A program made the translations under genes and the position numbers. Of a stretch of 64,000 nucleotides of DNA, positions 33,899-42,486 are shown one piece after another. The first letter of the stretch is position 1; every line of letters starts with the position of its first letter. Origin of the DNA: DASVXQ01 sp046727955 (GTDB lineage Bacteria > Actinomycetota > CALGFH01); contig JBKPDO010000038.1 of assembly GCA_046727955.1 (NCBI GenBank), positions 29,702-93,701 of the forward strand, read 5' to 3'. Below the pieces are notes generated by a model that did not search any database, had not been told where the DNA came from, and saw nothing but the letters and a program-made list of their open reading frames with translations.

Positions 33899-34447
33899 TC
33901 AGGAGCCGATGCGAGCGCTGCGACGCTCGAGCAGCAGCACGTCCCGCCAGCGGCCATTGAGCTGCCCGAGGCGCTCGCGCACCCCTACCACGCGGAAGCC
34001 GCAACGGCGGTGCAGCGCAAGGCTCGGGCCGTTCTCGGGGAAGATGCCGGTCTGCACCGTCCAGATCCCTGCCGCCTCGGCGCCCTCTACCAGCGCGGCC
34101 AGCAGGCGCCGGCCGACCCCCATGCCCTGCGCGCGCCCGGCGACGTAGATGCTGTCCTCGGCCACGCCCGCGTAGACGCAGCGGTCGGACACGGGCGCGA
34201 GCGCCGCCCAGGCAAGGACGCCGCCGGACTCGCCGCCGGACTCGCCGCCGGACTCGCCACTGCCGGTGGCGGCTCGGGCCACCAGCCGGTGGCCGGCCAG
34301 GTGGCTCGAGTCCCAGCGCTCCCAGGTGGGCGGGGTGGTCTCGAAGGTGGCATTGCCAGTGGCGATGCCCTCGGCGTAGATCGCGGCGACCACCGGCCAG
34401 TCCTCGGGGCGGAGCGGGTCGATCCGCGGTGGCTGATTCATCTTCAT
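33899..34447 (-). CDS. GNAT acetyltransferase, phosphinothricin-acetyltransferase-like
   Basis: 182 residues. IDPLRPEDWPVVAAIYAEGI, NATFETTPPTWERWD, SIYVAGRAQGMGVGRRLLAAL (acetyl-CoA loop) and GIFPENGPSLALHRRCGFRVVG follow the PAT/Bar family pattern, including the ATFE segment. Related enzymes acetylate phosphinothricin or methionine derivatives; most homologues have unknown substrates. A GESG repeat (12-bp unit three times) interrupts the loop before strand 3. A longer N-terminus is open but the MKMNQ start sits near the family's usual beginning. Confidence 0.85.
   Translation of the reverse strand: MKMNQPPRIDPLRPEDWPVVAAIYAEGIATGNATFETTPPTWERWDSSHLAGHRLVARAATGSGESGGESGGESGGVLAWAALAPVSDRCVYAGVAEDSIYVAGRAQGMGVGRRLLAALVEGAEAAGIWTVQTGIFPENGPSLALHRRCGFRVVGVRERLGQLNGRWRDVLLLERRSARIGS
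34221..34256 (-). repeat. 12-bp coding minisatellite, three units
   Basis: CCGCCGGACTCG is repeated three times, encoding a Gly-Glu-Ser-Gly loop in the acetyltransferase. Copy number is likely variable. Confidence 0.8.
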
Positions 34448-34500
34448 CCCGCTAACGATAAGCCCTGCCCTCCCAAGCGGCGACGGCGCCCTGACCGAGC

Positions 34501-34532
34501 TTGACCTTGTCACTGGTGGCACCCTCTATCGT
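34501..34532 (+). promoter_or_regulatory. MerR-type promoter with long spacer
   Basis: TTGACC (34501-34506) and TATCGT (34527-34532) are separated by 20 bases, the overlong spacer typical of promoters activated by MerR proteins through DNA untwisting. An imperfect dyad (TTGTCAC/GTGGCA) lies in the spacer. It probably drives the regulator and thioredoxin as one operon. Confidence 0.55.
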
Positions 34533-34552
34533 GCGGGCGAAGGAGGGAGCTG

Positions 34553-34909
34553 ATGCGGATCGGAGAGCTGGCGCGGCGGTCGGGCGCGAGTGCCCGGTCG
34601 CTGCGCTACTACGAGCAGCAAGGCCTGCTGCAGGCGGCGCGACAGCCCAACGGCTACCGCGAGTACGGCGAGACCGAGCTCACGCTGGTCAAGGAGATCC
34701 GCTCGCTGCTGGACAGCGGCTTCGACCTGGATGAGATCCGGCCGTTCGTCGAGTGCCTGCGCAGCGGCATCCAGGCGCGCCAGCAGTGCCCGGGCGCCCT
34801 GGAGGTGTACCAGCAGAAGCTTGTGGAGCTGGACGCCTACGTCTCCAGGCTGCAACTGCTCCGCGAGCGCGTGGCTGGCGAGCTGGACCGCTTCACGGCC
34901 AACCAGTGA
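34553..34909 (+). CDS. MerR-family transcriptional regulator
   Basis: 118 residues. The N-terminal winged helix (MRIGELARRSGASARSLRYY, GLLQAARQPNGYREY) is canonical. A dimerising coiled coil follows (residues 80-112). Two cysteines (C68 in VECLRSG, C79 in ARQQCPG) sit at the start of the coiled coil, where MerR/SoxR proteins bind metal or a cluster. With a thioredoxin gene 45 bases downstream they suggest thiol or metal stress sensing. Start behind AGGAGGGAGC. Confidence 0.9.
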   Translation: MRIGELARRSGASARSLRYYEQQGLLQAARQPNGYREYGETELTLVKEIRSLLDSGFDLDEIRPFVECLRSGIQARQQCPGALEVYQQKLVELDAYVSRLQLLRERVAGELDRFTANQ

Positions 34910-34953
34910 CCCAGACCAGCTCCCGATCCCGGACATCCGAGGAGGAGCCCGCC

Positions 34954-35289
34954 ATGCGCACCACCACGAACATCGCCCACGTGACCGACGCCACCTTCGA
35001 GGCCGAGGTGCTGCGGTCCCCGCGCCCCGTGCTGGTGGACTTCTGGGCCGAGTGGTGCCCCCCGTGCAAGCTGCTCGAGCCGGTCCTGGAGGCGATCGCG
35101 GAAGAGCAGCGGGACGCGCTCACGGTCGTGAAGCTCAACATCGAGGAGCACCAGCGGACCGCCTCGCGCTACGGGGTCATGAGCTTCCCGACGATGGCCC
35201 TGTTCATCGGCGGCGTCGAGAAGACGCGCCTGATCGGCGCCATGCCCAAGCGCGCCATCCTCGCGGAGCTCGGCGAGTTCCTCGGCTGA
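34954..35289 (+). CDS. Thioredoxin with WCPPC active site
   Basis: 111 residues, a single thioredoxin fold: VLVDFWAEWCPPCKLLEPVL (C35/C38), VVKLNIEEHQRTASRYGV, and the cis-proline in SFPTMALFIGG. Classical thioredoxins have WCGPC. The WCPPC variant is common in thioredoxin-like proteins and changes the redox potential, so the client may differ from ribonucleotide reductase. ATG follows GAGGAGGAG. Probably co-transcribed with the MerR regulator. Its stop codon abuts the convergent LtrA stop. Confidence 0.92.
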   Translation: MRTTTNIAHVTDATFEAEVLRSPRPVLVDFWAEWCPPCKLLEPVLEAIAEEQRDALTVVKLNIEEHQRTASRYGVMSFPTMALFIGGVEKTRLIGAMPKRAILAELGEFLG

Positions 35290-36408
35290 TCAGCGGCCGG
35301 CGCGCCGTGCCCGGCGGCTCTCGACGACGAAGCCGCCGACCACGATCACCACCAGCGCGCCGAGCTGCGCGTCCGCTGAGACCACCGTGCCGAGGATCGA
35401 GCTGGGCAGCGCGAGGATGGCGATCGCCAGCCGCGCCGCCGTCGGGCCGGTGCCAAGGATCCACCTGAACAACGCCAGCCCGGCGACGTAGGTGGCCACG
35501 CCGGCGGCGAGAAACCACGCGGTCGAGGCGGCGACCGGCTCGCCGTAGTGGCCGATGGCCCCCTTGACCCCGGCGGCGAGCACGATGATCCCGCCCAGGA
35601 TCGGCAGGAACGCGTAGCCGAACGCGAACAGCGCCAGCCAGGGGCCGCGTTCGGGGGACGCGTCGCCCAGCGCCCGCTCGGCCCGCTCGTCCTCGCTGTC
35701 GAAGTACAGCCACCACAGCGCAGCGGCCAGGGCCAGGCCGAGCGCCGCGGTGATCACGACGCCGGCGCCCAAGGGGCCGTGGGCCAGGCCGATGCCGACG
35801 GCGACGATGGACTCACCGAGCGCGATCAGCACGATGAGCCCGTGGCGCTCGACGAAGTGCGCTGCCCGGATCCTGAATCCGCTCACCGCCGTGAAGGCCG
35901 GGCTGATCCAGTGCAGCGCGAACCCCGCCGACCACAGCGTCCACTGGACCGCGCCGCCGGTGAAGCCGGCGGCGAGCAACAGCAGTGCGGTGATCGCGTT
36001 GGACGGCCCCAGCCGGGTCATGGCGCGCACCGCGCTCTCCTGGCTCGACAGCAGGAACATCCCGGTGTGCACCAGCGTGACGACCAGATACCCGAGGCCG
36101 AAGGCCACACCGCGGTCGCCGAACGCGCCGGGGATGGCAAGGGCGACGACCAGGAAGGCGGCCATGCCGAACAGCATCAGCAGCCGCAGCGACGGCTCGC
36201 GGGGCGGCACCGCGTTGGTCAGCCACGCGTAGCCGCCGTACATCCACCACACGTTGCCGAAGATGAGCGCGACGCGCGCCACGCCGGTCACCGTGGGCTC
36301 GGCGGCCAGCAGGCTGGTGAGCTGCGTGATGGTGAAGACGAAGACGAGGTCGAAGAACAGCTCGACGGTCGAGACCCGGGCCTCCTCGGTCGGCTTGGCG
36401 AGCGTCAC
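35290..36408 (-). CDS. LtrA-family low-temperature-requirement membrane protein
   Basis: About 372 residues, ten or more TM helices. The family signature near the N-terminus is clear: STVELFFDLVFVFTITQLTSL (ELFFDLvfV), then NVWWMYGGYAWLTN and ERHGLIVLIALGESIVAVG. LtrA was found in Listeria as needed for growth in the cold; biochemical function is unknown. A GTG preceded by GGGGA is chosen as start; upstream in-frame codons give unlikely polar sequence. It is convergent with the thioredoxin gene without spacing (stops meet at TGATCA). Confidence 0.88.
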   Translation of the reverse strand: MTLAKPTEEARVSTVELFFDLVFVFTITQLTSLLAAEPTVTGVARVALIFGNVWWMYGGYAWLTNAVPPREPSLRLLMLFGMAAFLVVALAIPGAFGDRGVAFGLGYLVVTLVHTGMFLLSSQESAVRAMTRLGPSNAITALLLLAAGFTGGAVQWTLWSAGFALHWISPAFTAVSGFRIRAAHFVERHGLIVLIALGESIVAVGIGLAHGPLGAGVVITAALGLALAAALWWLYFDSEDERAERALGDASPERGPWLALFAFGYAFLPILGGIIVLAAGVKGAIGHYGEPVAASTAWFLAAGVATYVAGLALFRWILGTGPTAARLAIAILALPSSILGTVVSADAQLGALVVIVVGGFVVESRRARRAGR

Positions 36409-36590
36409 GGCAACGATCCCCGAGAGTCGGCCAGGTCGATCAGTCCCATCACCTGTCCCCCACAACGCACCACGACAAACAGCAAGCCTACCCAAGGACT
36501 TGGAGCCAGCGGCGTGGACGGACCCTTGGCGGACCTTAGCGAACCTCGGTGGACCCCCGGCGGACCCTCGGCGGACCCTCGGCTGACCCG

Positions 36591-37361
36591 CTACTCTCCT
36601 GGTCCGCCGACCGTGACGCCGCTCGGCGGCCCCATGGCGGCCAGGTCCTGAAACGTGAGCGCGGGGCCAGTCAGGGGCGTCCTGGCGGGGGACCGCAGCC
36701 CGTCCAGGACCAGGTCGAGGTGACGGTGCGCCAGGCTCGCCGCGACGGCGAGCGGGAATGGTCCGGGCAGCGGGCGGGTCAGGCGCACCAGCAGCAGGCC
36801 GATGTCGCCGGACGCCACGTCCGCCCGCAGCAGCCCGTTCCCGCGGGCCGTGGCGATGATCTGGTCGAGCGGCTCGGTCGAGGCGCGGCGCGCGGCCAGC
36901 AGCTCGTCGTCCATGGTGATCCTGCCAACCAGGACCGGCATCGCCGCCGCGATGCGCAGGTCGAGCGCGCGGTGCATATAGCGCGCCAGCGCCCGGAAGG
37001 CGTCGGGCTCCTCGGCCAGGGCGGCGCGGCCCTCCTCGCCCGACCGGTGGAGGAGCTCGAGCGCGAGCTGGCGCAGCAGGTCCGGACGGTCGGGGAAGCG
37101 CCGGTACAGCGTGGCGATGCCCACGCCAGCGCGGCGGGCGACGTCGTCCAGCGGCGCGTCCGCGCCCCGCTCGATGAACACGTCGCGGGCCGCGGACAGG
37201 ATCCGCTCGCGATTGCGGCGGGCGTCGGCGCGCATGCGCCGCGCCCGCGCGGGCGCGGCGTTCGTCGTGGCGGCGTTCGTCGTGGCGGCGTTCGTCGTGG
37301 CGGCGTTCGTCGTGGCGGCGTTCGTCGTGGCGGCGTTCGTCGTGGCGGCGTTCGCGGTCAC
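36591..37361 (-). CDS. TetR-family regulator with tandem-repeat N-terminus
   Basis: 256 residues. The DNA-binding domain is standard (RERILSAARDVFIERGADAP, LDDVARRAGVGIATLYRRF), and the C-terminal half fits a TetR C-terminal ligand domain. The first 36 residues are a NAATT pentapeptide repeat encoded by six 15-bp units, most unusual for a repressor; it would be a flexible tail ahead of the DNA-binding arm. GTG start behind GGAGGAGG. A palindrome lies 28 bases upstream, consistent with autoregulation. No obvious target gene is divergent; the nickel transporter gene lies upstream on the same strand. Confidence 0.88.
   Translation of the reverse strand: MTANAATTNAATTNAATTNAATTNAATTNAATTNAAPARARRMRADARRNRERILSAARDVFIERGADAPLDDVARRAGVGIATLYRRFPDRPDLLRQLALELLHRSGEEGRAALAEEPDAFRALARYMHRALDLRIAAAMPVLVGRITMDDELLAARRASTEPLDQIIATARGNGLLRADVASGDIGLLLVRLTRPLPGPFPLAVAASLAHRHLDLVLDGLRSPARTPLTGPALTFQDLAAMGPPSGVTVGGPGE
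37261..37350 (-). repeat. 15-bp coding minisatellite, six units
   Basis: TTCGTCGTGGCGGCG repeated six times without variation, inside the TetR gene's 5' end. Perfect identity suggests recent expansion; unit length is a multiple of three, so changes keep the frame. Confidence 0.95.
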
Positions 37362-37388
37362 GTGACCTCCTCCATCAATCGCTCAATA

Positions 37389-37405
37389 TGGAGGAGTTTC
37401 CTCCA
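37389..37405. promoter_or_regulatory. TetR operator palindrome
   Basis: TGGAGGA-GTT-TCCTCCA, a perfect 7-bp inverted repeat with a 3-base centre, just upstream of the TetR gene. Size and symmetry match operators of this family. Confidence 0.6.
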
Positions 37406-37420
37406 CTTCAGCGAAGGATA

Positions 37421-37489
37421 GCATCCGGCGTGCCGGTGGTGGACCCGGTGGGCGCCGGCGACGCGTTCGTTGCCGACTACCTCTCAGAT
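37421..37489 (+). pseudogene. PfkB/ribokinase-family C-terminal scrap
   Basis: Only about 23 codons: SGVPVVDPVGAGDAFVADYL carries the PfkB signature with the GAGD anion-hole motif and catalytic Asp. Flanking sequence in that frame is unrelated. It is a remnant of a sugar kinase gene, squeezed between the TetR operator and the nickel transporter's end. Confidence 0.5.
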
Positions 37490-39214
37490 GCCGCTGGCTC
37501 CCTGGGCGGCGAGGAACAGGCCCACGGCGATGATGGCGGCAGCGCTCGCCAGCGGCAGGGCCCGGCTGAGCCCGGCGAGTCCCAGGCGCGGCCCACACGC
37601 GCCCACGCTGGGGAGGCAGCGCCCTGGTCGAGCGCGACGCCCCGGTCGACCGCGGCGCGCCGGTCGACCGCGGCGCGGACCCGGACCAGCAGCATGCCAG
37701 AGCCGGTAAGAGTCAGCGCCATGCCAGCGCCGTATGCCAGCACCAGCAGCACGCCGAACCAGGCACGGCCGAGCGCGATCGCGCCGAGCAGCACGACCAG
37801 GGCCGACGGGCTGGGCACGAGCCCGCCGGCGAACCCCATCGATACCAGGCTCCGCCAGCCCGGCGGCCGGTGGTGGTCCAGGGCGCCGCCCGGCGGATGC
37901 GTGTGACCAGGAGGCGGGTCGGCGCGGCCGGCCGAGCCAGCGTGGCCCGGCAGGTGCATGTGACCAGGTGGGGCGGCGCAGGCGTGCCCGGGCGAGTGAG
38001 CGTGCCCGGCCGAGTGGGCGTGGCGGTGGGCGTGGTGGTGGCGGGCGGTGTGCAGAACCCCGGCGAAGGAGGGTCACGCCGATTGAGGCCAGCAGGAGGC
38101 CGCTGGCGAGGCCGAGCAAGGGGTCCTGGCGCTCGGGCGCGAGCGCGGTCGAGGCCGACAGCGCGATCCCGAGCGCCAGGACCCCGGCGGTGTGGGTGAG
38201 CGTGACCGTCGACGCGACCAGCAGCGCCTGTGACAGCGAGCTGCGCAGGCCGGGGAGGTAGGCGGCCATGATCGTCTTGCCGTGCCCCGGAGCCAGCGCG
38301 TGGATCGCGCCGAGCAGCAGCGCCAGCGCAACCGCCAGGGCACCGAAGGCGGGACCGAGGCGCTGGCGGGCGACTAGTTCAGTGAAGGCGCGGGTGGCCC
38401 GGTCCACCGCCATGGGCACGGCCGCCCGCCGCGGCGCCGCCTCCGGTCCCCCACCCTCCGAGGCCGCGCCCGCCGCCGCGGTGCCGCCGGGCCGGAACGA
38501 GACCGTGGCGGCGCGTTGGTCAAGCGGCGAGCGCAGCAGGTCCTTGGGGTAGCTGGTGAGGCGGGCGCTGGCGCTGGCGGCCGGCACGTCGCGCGAGGTC
38601 ACCGTTGTGCCGTCACCGACAGCCGTGACCTCGCGCCAGCCGACGCGGCCTGCATAGTCGCCGTTGGTGAGGGTGAGGGTCCCGCCCGCGAGGGTCCCGC
38701 GGGTCTCCCCGGCGAGGGCCCCGCGGGTCTCCCCGGCGAGGGTCCCACCCGCGAGGGTCCCACCCGCGGGGGTTCGACTCGGGGGCGCCTGGCCTCGGGC
38801 AGTGGCGAGGCCGCATTCGAGGCGGAGGGTGGGCAGACCGCCGGCCCCAGGCGGGAAACTCATCCGGCTCGCCACCGTGACCAGGTCGAGGCGGCGCCCG
38901 TCCAAGCGCAGGACCAGCCCACCGGCCAGCCGCGGGCAGCTCGCCGACCGCCAGGCGCTCGCCTCCGCCGACGACACCGACTGATCACCATCGGCGTCGA
39001 TCTCCTGCCGAGTCTGGAAGGCCGGGATCTCCGCCATGTCCACCACGTAGTCGACCTCGACACGGTCCGGCAGCAGGCGCAGCCCGGCGTACTGGTTGAC
39101 GGTGAAATTCCCGAGCGGGTGCGCGGCCGCGGCCCCCGCTGAGACCAGCAGCAGCCCCACCGCCAGCGCAGCCACCGCGGCCAGCCGCACACCCGCGCGC
39201 CGCATCCTGACCAT
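37484..39214 (-). pseudogene. NicO/RcnA-like nickel transporter, two compensating frameshifts
   Basis: About 577 residues if repaired. A signal peptide, then the extracytoplasmic domain typical of actinobacterial members (AHPLGNFTVNQYAGLRLLPD, VDYVVDMAEIPAFQ). The first TM block contains GAIHALAPGHGKTIMAAYLPG (HxxxxGHGK metal motif) and LTHTAGVLALGI. Then comes a His-rich cytoplasmic loop (HHHAHRHAHSAGHAHSPGHA), readable only after a shift at the CCCC run 38058-38061. GLVPSPSALVVLLGAIALG follows, and a second shift near 37590 returns to the original frame for the last helix. Exports or imports Ni/Co depending on subfamily. Both shifts lie at or near homopolymers, so read error is possible. 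Confidence 0.75.
38664..38785 (-). repeat. Imperfect GC-rich coding repeat in the nickel transporter gene
   Basis: Variants of CGAGGGTCCCGC recur about eight times, encoding an LAGET/LAGG-type loop in the extracytoplasmic domain. Confidence 0.6.
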
Positions 39215-39424
39215 AGCGAAGGCGCCGGGGCCAGTCCGCGGGCGCACGGCGCACACGGGGCGCACGGGGCGCACGGGGCGCCGCGGGGTGAGGCCGCGGA
39301 TCCGGATCGGCAAGGTCGTCCTCCCGTCGTCGGTCACGAGTGCTTCGGACCCGACGCAAAGACGGATGGGCGGCAATCCAAAGTGTCGATCCGAAAGGGA
39401 CGAGGTCCGGTCCTGGGGCGAGCC

Positions 39425-40885
39425 TCAGACGGGCTGGAACAGGCTGCGAAGGTCAGCCTCGTGCTCCGGGTCGGCGAGCATCACGACCTCGTCGCCGGCC
39501 TGCAGCCGGGTGTCAGCGCGCGCTGGGACCAGGTGGCCATCGCGGATGACCAGGCTGACCCAGACGTCCTCGTGACACGGCAGCTCCGAGATGGTGACGC
39601 CGTCGGCTCGCGAGCCTGGGGCGACGTGGTGGCGGTGGAGGGCCTCGGGCTCCCGCTGAAAGCGCACGCCCAGGCTCCACGGCTCCGGCTCCACCGTGCG
39701 CAGCGGCACCCGCAGGCGATGCGCCAGCGCCGGGACCAGGCTGCCCTGGACGATGACGGAGAACGCGGTCACGACGAAGACGATGTTGTAGAGGCGCTCG
39801 GCCCCGGCGACGCCGGCGCCGAGGACGAAGGCGCCGAGCAGGATCGGCACCGCGCCCTTCAGGCCGGTCCACAGCACGAACAGGCGCTCCCCCCGCCGCA
39901 GGTCGACCGGCCACAGCAGCAGGCCCACCAGCACCGGGCGGACCACCAGCACCAGCAGCACCGCCAAGACCAGGCCGATCAGCAAGGCGCCGCCGTCGGG
40001 CAGGTCGCTCAGGTGGATGGTCAGGCCCAGCAGCACGAATGCGACGATCTCGGCGAGGCTGGCGAGCGCCGACTGGAACCGCTCGATCTCGCCCTTATAC
40101 GGGGCGCGCTCGTCGCCGAGCAGGATCCCGGCGACGAACACCGCCAGGAACCCCGACCCCCGCAGGACGCTGGCCGCCCCGTAGATCGCCAGCGCCCCGC
40201 CGAGGACCCGGAGCGGGTACAGGCCCTCGCTGGGCAGCGGCAGGCGGCGCATCACCCGGAGCAGCAGCCGGCCACCGAGCACGCCGACCACCACACCGAC
40301 CACCATCTGCAGGACGAACTGCAGCGCGACGGCCGCCACCGCCCGGCCGCCGCTGCCGCCGACGGCCAGCAGGGCGATCATCAGCGAGATGCCGACCGGA
40401 TCGTTGGCGCCGGACTCCCCCTCCAGCAGGGTCCCGCTGCGGCCGGCGACCTCGCGACGGCCCAGCACCGAGAACACCACCGCCGGGTCGGTCGGGGCCA
40501 CCGCGGTGCCCAGCAGCAGGGACAGCCGCCACTCCAGCCCGAACAGCAGATTGGCGCAGACCGCGACCGCACCGGCGGTGAGCAGCGTCCCGACCACGCC
40601 GATCCAGACCGTCGCCAGTGACGCCGTGCGGAACCGCCGCCAGCCGATGTGCAGACCACCGTTGAACAGGATCAGGGCCAGCGCGACGGTGACGACCTTC
40701 TCGACCGTGTCGACCCGCAGCCGGCCGAGCGATGGCGCCAGGTCAGAGGCGACCGCGGCGCACAGCAGGAAGATCGCCGGGGCGGGGATGCGCAGCCGCT
40801 CGCTGAGCCGGTTGGAGAGCACCCCCGCAAGCCCCACCGCCGCGACGGCCAGCACCACCAGCCCGAAGGACGCGACGCTGGTCAC
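39425..40885 (-). CDS. CPA1-family potassium/proton antiporter with TrkA-C domain
   Basis: 486 residues. Around 12 TM helices with the CPA1 motifs LLLGTAVAPTDPAVVFSVLG and LLEGESGANDPVGISL (the Asn-Asp pair of the cation site). A C-terminal cytosolic RCK_C/TrkA-C region (TISELPCHEDVWVSLVIRDG, AGDEVVMLADP) begins near residue 400. NhaP2-type proteins exchange K+ (or Na+) for protons and are gated through the TrkA-C domain by nucleotides or second messengers. It starts at an ATG. No neighbouring regulatory subunit. Confidence 0.92.
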   Translation of the reverse strand: MTSVASFGLVVLAVAAVGLAGVLSNRLSERLRIPAPAIFLLCAAVASDLAPSLGRLRVDTVEKVVTVALALILFNGGLHIGWRRFRTASLATVWIGVVGTLLTAGAVAVCANLLFGLEWRLSLLLGTAVAPTDPAVVFSVLGRREVAGRSGTLLEGESGANDPVGISLMIALLAVGGSGGRAVAAVALQFVLQMVVGVVVGVLGGRLLLRVMRRLPLPSEGLYPLRVLGGALAIYGAASVLRGSGFLAVFVAGILLGDERAPYKGEIERFQSALASLAEIVAFVLLGLTIHLSDLPDGGALLIGLVLAVLLVLVVRPVLVGLLLWPVDLRRGERLFVLWTGLKGAVPILLGAFVLGAGVAGAERLYNIVFVVTAFSVIVQGSLVPALAHRLRVPLRTVEPEPWSLGVRFQREPEALHRHHVAPGSRADGVTISELPCHEDVWVSLVIRDGHLVPARADTRLQAGDEVVMLADPEHEADLRSLFQPV

Positions 40886-41142
40886 CGGCGAAGACCTCCT
40901 GGACGAAGACAGGCTGTCCGGACGCCGACCAGCCTTCCCGGCACACCGTGCGGTCCAGGATAGTGGAAGCGACCTCCGCCATCCGCGAGCAGCCAGTAGG
41001 TCACGTGGGGGACCTCGGCTTCCACGCCGACCGCTGCCCGGTCGCCCGCACCATCGGCGGCTGCGTCGACATCACCACCAGCCTGGAGCTCACCACGCTA
41101 GGACCGGAAGGGGGGAGCTCCAGCGGATCCGTTGTCCCGCGG

Positions 41143-41148
41143 TAGGAT
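41143..41148 (+). promoter_or_regulatory. -10 box (TAGGAT) of the TIGR03085 gene
   Basis: TAGGAT ends 10 bases before the ATG; no ribosome-binding site precedes the start. Probably a leaderless or near-leaderless transcript. The 250 bases upstream hold no recognisable gene. Confidence 0.45.
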
Positions 41149-41158
41149 CGTTGGCGTC

Positions 41159-41791
41159 ATGGATCCGACATCGTTGCTACGGCGGGAACGGCAGGCGCTC
41201 TGCGAAACGCTGTCTGGCCTCGGACCCGACGCCCCGACGCTGTGCCAGGGCTGGACGACCGCCGACCTGGCCGCTCACCTTGTGGTCCGCGAGCGGGAGC
41301 CGCTGGCGGCGATCGGCATCGTCCTTCCCGGCCCGTTCGTCAGCTTCAACCACCGCCGCATGGAGGCGGCCAAGGCGCGAGGCTACGACTGGCTCGTGAC
41401 CCGGCTGCGCTCGGGCCCGCCCCGCCTGTGGCGGCTTCGGCCGGTGGCCGCCGCCGACATCGTGGAGAACTTCGTGCACCACGAGGACGCGCGGCGGGCC
41501 AACGGGCTCGACCCGCGGCTGGCGGACCCCGACCTGGATCCGGCGCTGTGGAGGATGGTCGGGCCCACGGGGCGGCGGCAACTACGTCGTTTCCGCGGCT
41601 TCGGGGTGGTCGCCGGGGGCAACAATGGGCGCGACGCTGTGCTGCGTCGTGGATTTCCCGAGGTCAGGATCAGCGGCAGCCCCGGCGAGCTGCTTCTCTA
41701 CCTGCTCGGCCGCAAGCAGGCTGCCCGCGTCGAGCTGTCGGGCTCGGACATGGCGGTCGCGGCGCTGGAGAACGCGCCGCTCCGTGCGTAG
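41159..41791 (+). CDS. TIGR03085-family metal-binding protein (DinB/maleylpyruvate-isomerase-like)
   Basis: 210 residues: LLRRERQALCETLSGLGPDA, LCQGWTTADLAAHLVVRERE (first metal His), and ADIVENFVHHEDARRANG (His pair) are the family's conserved segments. The C-terminus (SGSPGELLLYLLGRKQAARV) matches the common SCP2/MDMPI-like end. Related proteins are mycothiol-dependent isomerases; activity of this subfamily is unproven. The downstream yceI-type gene has its own ribosome-binding site 60 bases on. Confidence 0.88.
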   Translation: MDPTSLLRRERQALCETLSGLGPDAPTLCQGWTTADLAAHLVVREREPLAAIGIVLPGPFVSFNHRRMEAAKARGYDWLVTRLRSGPPRLWRLRPVAAADIVENFVHHEDARRANGLDPRLADPDLDPALWRMVGPTGRRQLRRFRGFGVVAGGNNGRDAVLRRGFPEVRISGSPGELLLYLLGRKQAARVELSGSDMAVAALENAPLRA

Positions 41792-41857
41792 CAACCGCCC
41801 TACGGGGCAATCACGTACATTAGCCAACTGTCGTCGCCACGCGAACGGAGGAGCGTC

Positions 41858-42421
41858 ATGACCCAAGCGGTCGAGATCCCCGGCTACGTAGCGGGCACCT
41901 GGACCCTCGACCCGGTCCACACCAACATCTCGTTCAGCGTCCGCCACTATATGGTGAGCAAGGTCCGCGGCCACTTCAGCCGCTTCGAGGGCGAGATCGT
42001 CACCGCGCCCAACCCGCTCGACTCGCGGGCGACGGCCACGATCGACATGACCTCGGTCGACACCGGCCATCCCCAGCGGGACGACGACCTGCGCTCGGCG
42101 AACTACTTCGATATCGAGACCTACCCGCAGATGACCTACCACTCCACCAGCATCCGCCGGGCGGACGGCGGCTTCCTGGTCGACGGTGAGCTGACGCTGC
42201 ACGGGGTGACCCGCCCGGTCCAGCTCCAGGTGGAGGCCAATGGCTTCAGCAAGGACCCCTACGGCGGCACCCGGGCCGGGTTTTCCGCCACAGGCGAGAT
42301 CAGCCGCAAGGACTTCGGTCTCACCACCGACATCCCGATGGAGGGCGGCGGCGTGGTGGTCGGCGCCAGGATCCAGATCATCATCGAGGCCGAGGCGGTC
42401 CTCGAAGCGCCTGCCGCCTGA
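41858..42421 (+). CDS. YceI-family lipocalin-like polyprenyl-binding protein
   Basis: 187 residues. YceI fold hallmarks: GTWTLDPVHTNISFSVRHYM, VRGHFSRFEGEI, SVDTGHPQRDDDLRSANYFD, YPQMTYHSTSI, GELTLHGVTRPVQLQVE and SRKDFGLTTDIPMEGGG. The barrel binds isoprenoid quinones or amphiphiles. No signal peptide, so cytosolic, as in many actinobacterial members. ATG behind GGAGGAG. A clean hairpin terminates it. Confidence 0.93.
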   Translation: MTQAVEIPGYVAGTWTLDPVHTNISFSVRHYMVSKVRGHFSRFEGEIVTAPNPLDSRATATIDMTSVDTGHPQRDDDLRSANYFDIETYPQMTYHSTSIRRADGGFLVDGELTLHGVTRPVQLQVEANGFSKDPYGGTRAGFSATGEISRKDFGLTTDIPMEGGGVVVGARIQIIIEAEAVLEAPAA

Positions 42422-42445
42422 CACGCGGGCGGACGCGGATCACGA

Positions 42446-42478
42446 CGACGGGGCCGGCATCAGGGGCCGGCCCCGTCG
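42446..42478 (+). terminator. Hairpin terminator after the yceI-type gene
   Basis: CGACGGGGCCGG and CCGGCCCCGTCG form a perfect 12-bp stem with a 9-base loop 25 bases after the stop. No T-tract. Confidence 0.75.
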
Positions 42479-42486
42479 CGTAATCA

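Noticed and set aside
37261..37350. 15-bp repeats as CRISPR or iteron origin
   Set aside because: They are head-to-tail, spacer-free and in frame within a TetR gene; no replication genes are nearby.
40886..41142. Short open frame between the antiporter and the TIGR03085 gene (DLGFHADRCPVARTIGGCVD)
   Set aside because: It contains some structured-looking sequence, but no family match or ribosome-binding site; not enough to call a gene.
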